Shown piece after piece: positions 62,418 to 64,000 of a stretch of DNA of 64,000 nt. The position numbers and the translations under genes were made by a program. Origin of the DNA: Thalassotalea ponticola (lineage in GTDB: Bacteria > Pseudomonadota > Gammaproteobacteria > Enterobacterales > Alteromonadaceae); the NCBI RefSeq assembly GCF_041379045.1, contig NZ_CP166871.1:2728001-2792000 (forward strand), read 5' to 3'. The notes beneath the pieces were generated by a model. The model ran no database searches. It had not been told where the DNA came from and worked only from the letters and a program-made list of their open reading frames with translations. Position 1 is the first letter of the stretch, and each line of letters opens with the position of its first letter.

Positions 62418-63755
62418 CTACTCAACTTTTACAAATAAAGCCATTGTTTCAACATGGCGAGTCTGGGCAAACATATCCATGATAGCTATTTTCTCAAGCC
62501 GATAATTGTGCTCTAACAACACTAAACTATCGCGACTCATCGTCGCAGGATCACAGGATACGTAGACAATTGAATCCGGATTCATCGCCACAATGCGCTG
62601 CATAGCGCCGAACGCTCCAGCGCGCGCAGGATCAAGCAGCACCTTGTTAAATCGCTGCGCTCGATAATCGTCTAACCACGGCCAATCAACGTTCGGATCA
62701 TTGAGATCCGCCTGATAAAATCGACAATTGCTTAGCTTGTTTGCCCGAGCGTTGTGCTGTGCTTGTTCAACCATCGCGTCGACGCCTTCAACACCGACAA
62801 CGCAGTGAGTCCGTTTTGCCATTGGTAAGCTAAAATTACCAAAACCACAGAATAAATCGAGTACATTATCGCTTTTATCAAGTTCGAACCAGTCAATCGC
62901 TTGTTTGACCATCGTCTCATTGAGTTCGGCGTTAACTTGCAAGAAATCAGCATAGCCAAATTCGAGTGAGCATCCATCGACATCAACCGTTAAGCGAGGC
63001 GCGTCTTCTCCGTCTAAGGTCGTCACTTGGCGGCCGTTGTCGAGCATAACCTGCACGTCGTGTTGTTGGCCAAAATCAGCTAACCGAGCAAGTGATTGTT
63101 GATCTAATTTTTTTAGCACACGCAACAGTAATACCTCGCGCTGCGCTTTGATGTACTCGCAATGGCCTATCGCTTTACTCGGCGCGACAGTGGCCAAAAC
63201 GCCTTGTAACGGTTTCAACAATTTACTGATGTTCTCGGGCAGTACCAAACACGAATTTACCCCAGTCAGCACATTTGACTGGCGCTTTCTAAACCCCAAA
63301 GTGAGCTCACCTGCTTTGTTGTACTGCACGCCAATGCGCGCTTTGCGTCGATAGTGCCAAGGTGTCGATAACAACGGCGGCTGCCAGGGCAACTGAGATA
63401 GCTTGGTTTGACGCTTAAACAGCTCTGCGACTTTTTGCTGCTTAAATGTCACTTGCTGTGCGTAATCGACGTGTTGTAAATCACACCCACCACATTGCGA
63501 GTAATGCGGACATGCCGCTTCAATCCGAGTATCACTTGCTGTGTTGACCTGTGTCGTCACCGCGCGAAGGTATTTGCTTTTCTGTTCAACAATGCGCGCT
63601 TGCACCGTTTCTCCGGGTAGTGCTTGACTGACAAAGACTGGTTTTCCTTGATATTGAGCCACGCCATCGCCATTGAGATCGAGTCGTTCAACGGTTAGCG
63701 TTAGCGACTGCTTTGCAGGGCGCTTAATAGATTTGGGTTGATATATTTTAACCAT
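62418..63755 (-). CDS. rlmD: 23S rRNA (uracil-1939-C5)-methyltransferase RlmD
   Basis: A 445-residue methyltransferase with an N-terminal TRAM domain (about 13-70) and a 4Fe-4S cluster bound by C82, C88, C91 (CPHYSQCGGC) and a fourth cysteine in NSCLVLPE. The SAM site is VLDLFCGFGNFSLPMA and the nucleophile is in YVSCDPATMSRD. It is divergent from the barA-like gene, the same arrangement as in E. coli rlmD-barA, and is followed by relA. Confidence 0.96.
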   Translation of the reverse strand: MVKIYQPKSIKRPAKQSLTLTVERLDLNGDGVAQYQGKPVFVSQALPGETVQARIVEQKSKYLRAVTTQVNTASDTRIEAACPHYSQCGGCDLQHVDYAQQVTFKQQKVAELFKRQTKLSQLPWQPPLLSTPWHYRRKARIGVQYNKAGELTLGFRKRQSNVLTGVNSCLVLPENISKLLKPLQGVLATVAPSKAIGHCEYIKAQREVLLLRVLKKLDQQSLARLADFGQQHDVQVMLDNGRQVTTLDGEDAPRLTVDVDGCSLEFGYADFLQVNAELNETMVKQAIDWFELDKSDNVLDLFCGFGNFSLPMAKRTHCVVGVEGVDAMVEQAQHNARANKLSNCRFYQADLNDPNVDWPWLDDYRAQRFNKVLLDPARAGAFGAMQRIVAMNPDSIVYVSCDPATMSRDSLVLLEHNYRLEKIAIMDMFAQTRHVETMALFVKVE

Positions 63756-63857
63756 AGGATTTCACGGCGCATTTTTACTATAACTTTGCTGCAAAAACTG
63801 TCATTATAGACAGGCAACTAGAGAGTATCAGTCTAACACGTATAGAACAAAATTATT

Positions 63858-64000
63858 ATGAAAATAACGCTTAGGGATAGGCTTATCCTACTCACTGTTA
63901 TCCCACTACTTGTTGTCGGTTCTGGACTGAGTTTATTTTACGCTTGGGACCGCTATACCACGGTCGATAAACACATCGAAGACAAAGCCAGCACCTTAGT
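63858..64000 (+). CDS. barA: Probable BarA-type hybrid sensor kinase, N-terminal fragment
   Basis: The first 47 codons of a gene that runs off the right edge. The translation starts MKITLRDRLILLTVIPLLVV, a hydrophobic first helix followed by YAWDRYTTVDKHIEDKAS, resembling BarA N termini. The gene symbol rests mainly on synteny (divergent from rlmD, upstream of relA). BarA controls UvrY and hence the CsrA system whose gene is at 28567. The kinase domains lie outside the window. Confidence 0.65.
   Translation, partial: MKITLRDRLILLTVIPLLVVGSGLSLFYAWDRYTTVDKHIEDKASTL

Overview
The window is a 64-kb chromosomal segment of a marine gammaproteobacterium, most likely an alteromonad of the Colwelliaceae (Thalassotalea/Colwellia-like). 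This is an inference from protein resemblance, moderate GC, the sodium-based energetics (Na+-NQR, Na+-pumping oxaloacetate decarboxylase, TRAP and AbgT transporters) and the enterobacterial-type synteny recX-alaS-lysC-csrA-tRNA-Ser-tRNA-Arg and ftsB-ispDF-truD-surE-pcm-nlpD-rpoS. Nearly everything is ordinary core genome; no prophage, insertion sequence, CRISPR array or plasmid gene was seen.

Layout. 1-2.3 kb: end of an AbgT transporter, then a double-CDGSH/glutamate-synthase fusion protein. 2.5-9.9 kb: nqrM and apbE, then the nqrABCDEF operon (all minus strand), so the pump, its FMN transferase and its iron-delivery factor lie together. 10.3-16 kb: fabV, a TRAP transporter (probably for 2-oxoacids), bolA and an AlkB-like dioxygenase. 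16-22 kb (plus strand): rlmG, a YajG-like lipoprotein, a cyclophilin, an unknown 111-residue protein, ampG, an unlisted 57-residue membrane protein and rhlE. 22-26.4 kb (minus): a second exported cyclophilin and oadGAB. 26.6-28.4 kb: a tRNA-Ser(GCU)/tRNA-Arg(ACG) array with seven degenerate tRNA-Arg-derived repeat units. 28.5-33.2 kb: csrA, lysC, alaS, recX. 33.4-43.6 kb: a tricorn-like S41 protease, metH-metA under a MetJ-type operator, and an S9 peptidase; this block separates recX from recA. 43.9-50 kb: recA with a textbook SOS promoter, mutS, rpoS, nlpD. 50-55.3 kb: a tightly overlapping operon ftsB-ispD-ispF-truD-surE-pcm-yqaA, plus an unknown 220-residue ORF. 55.5-64 kb: eno, pyrG, a YjbQ protein, mazG, relA, rlmD and the start of a barA-like sensor kinase.

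The most unusual feature is the tRNA array. Five intact tRNA-Arg(ACG) genes are interleaved with seven units that keep the 3' part of the tRNA (anticodon-stem 3' strand, T arm, CCA or a variant) but have lost the 5' acceptor strand and D arm. In their place is a sequence able to form new helices. Four of these units form an array that, with the adjoining intact tRNA, keeps an exact 152-bp period; type I units have a promoter-like AT-rich stretch and their own rho-independent terminator. They resemble in principle the E. coli tyrT-associated rtT repeats and could be relics of recombination at a tRNA 3' end or a family of small stable RNAs. Which of these is true cannot be decided from sequence alone.

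Where a start codon was moved from the longest reading frame, the reason (Shine-Dalgarno position, overlap with the upstream stop, family length) is given in the entry.
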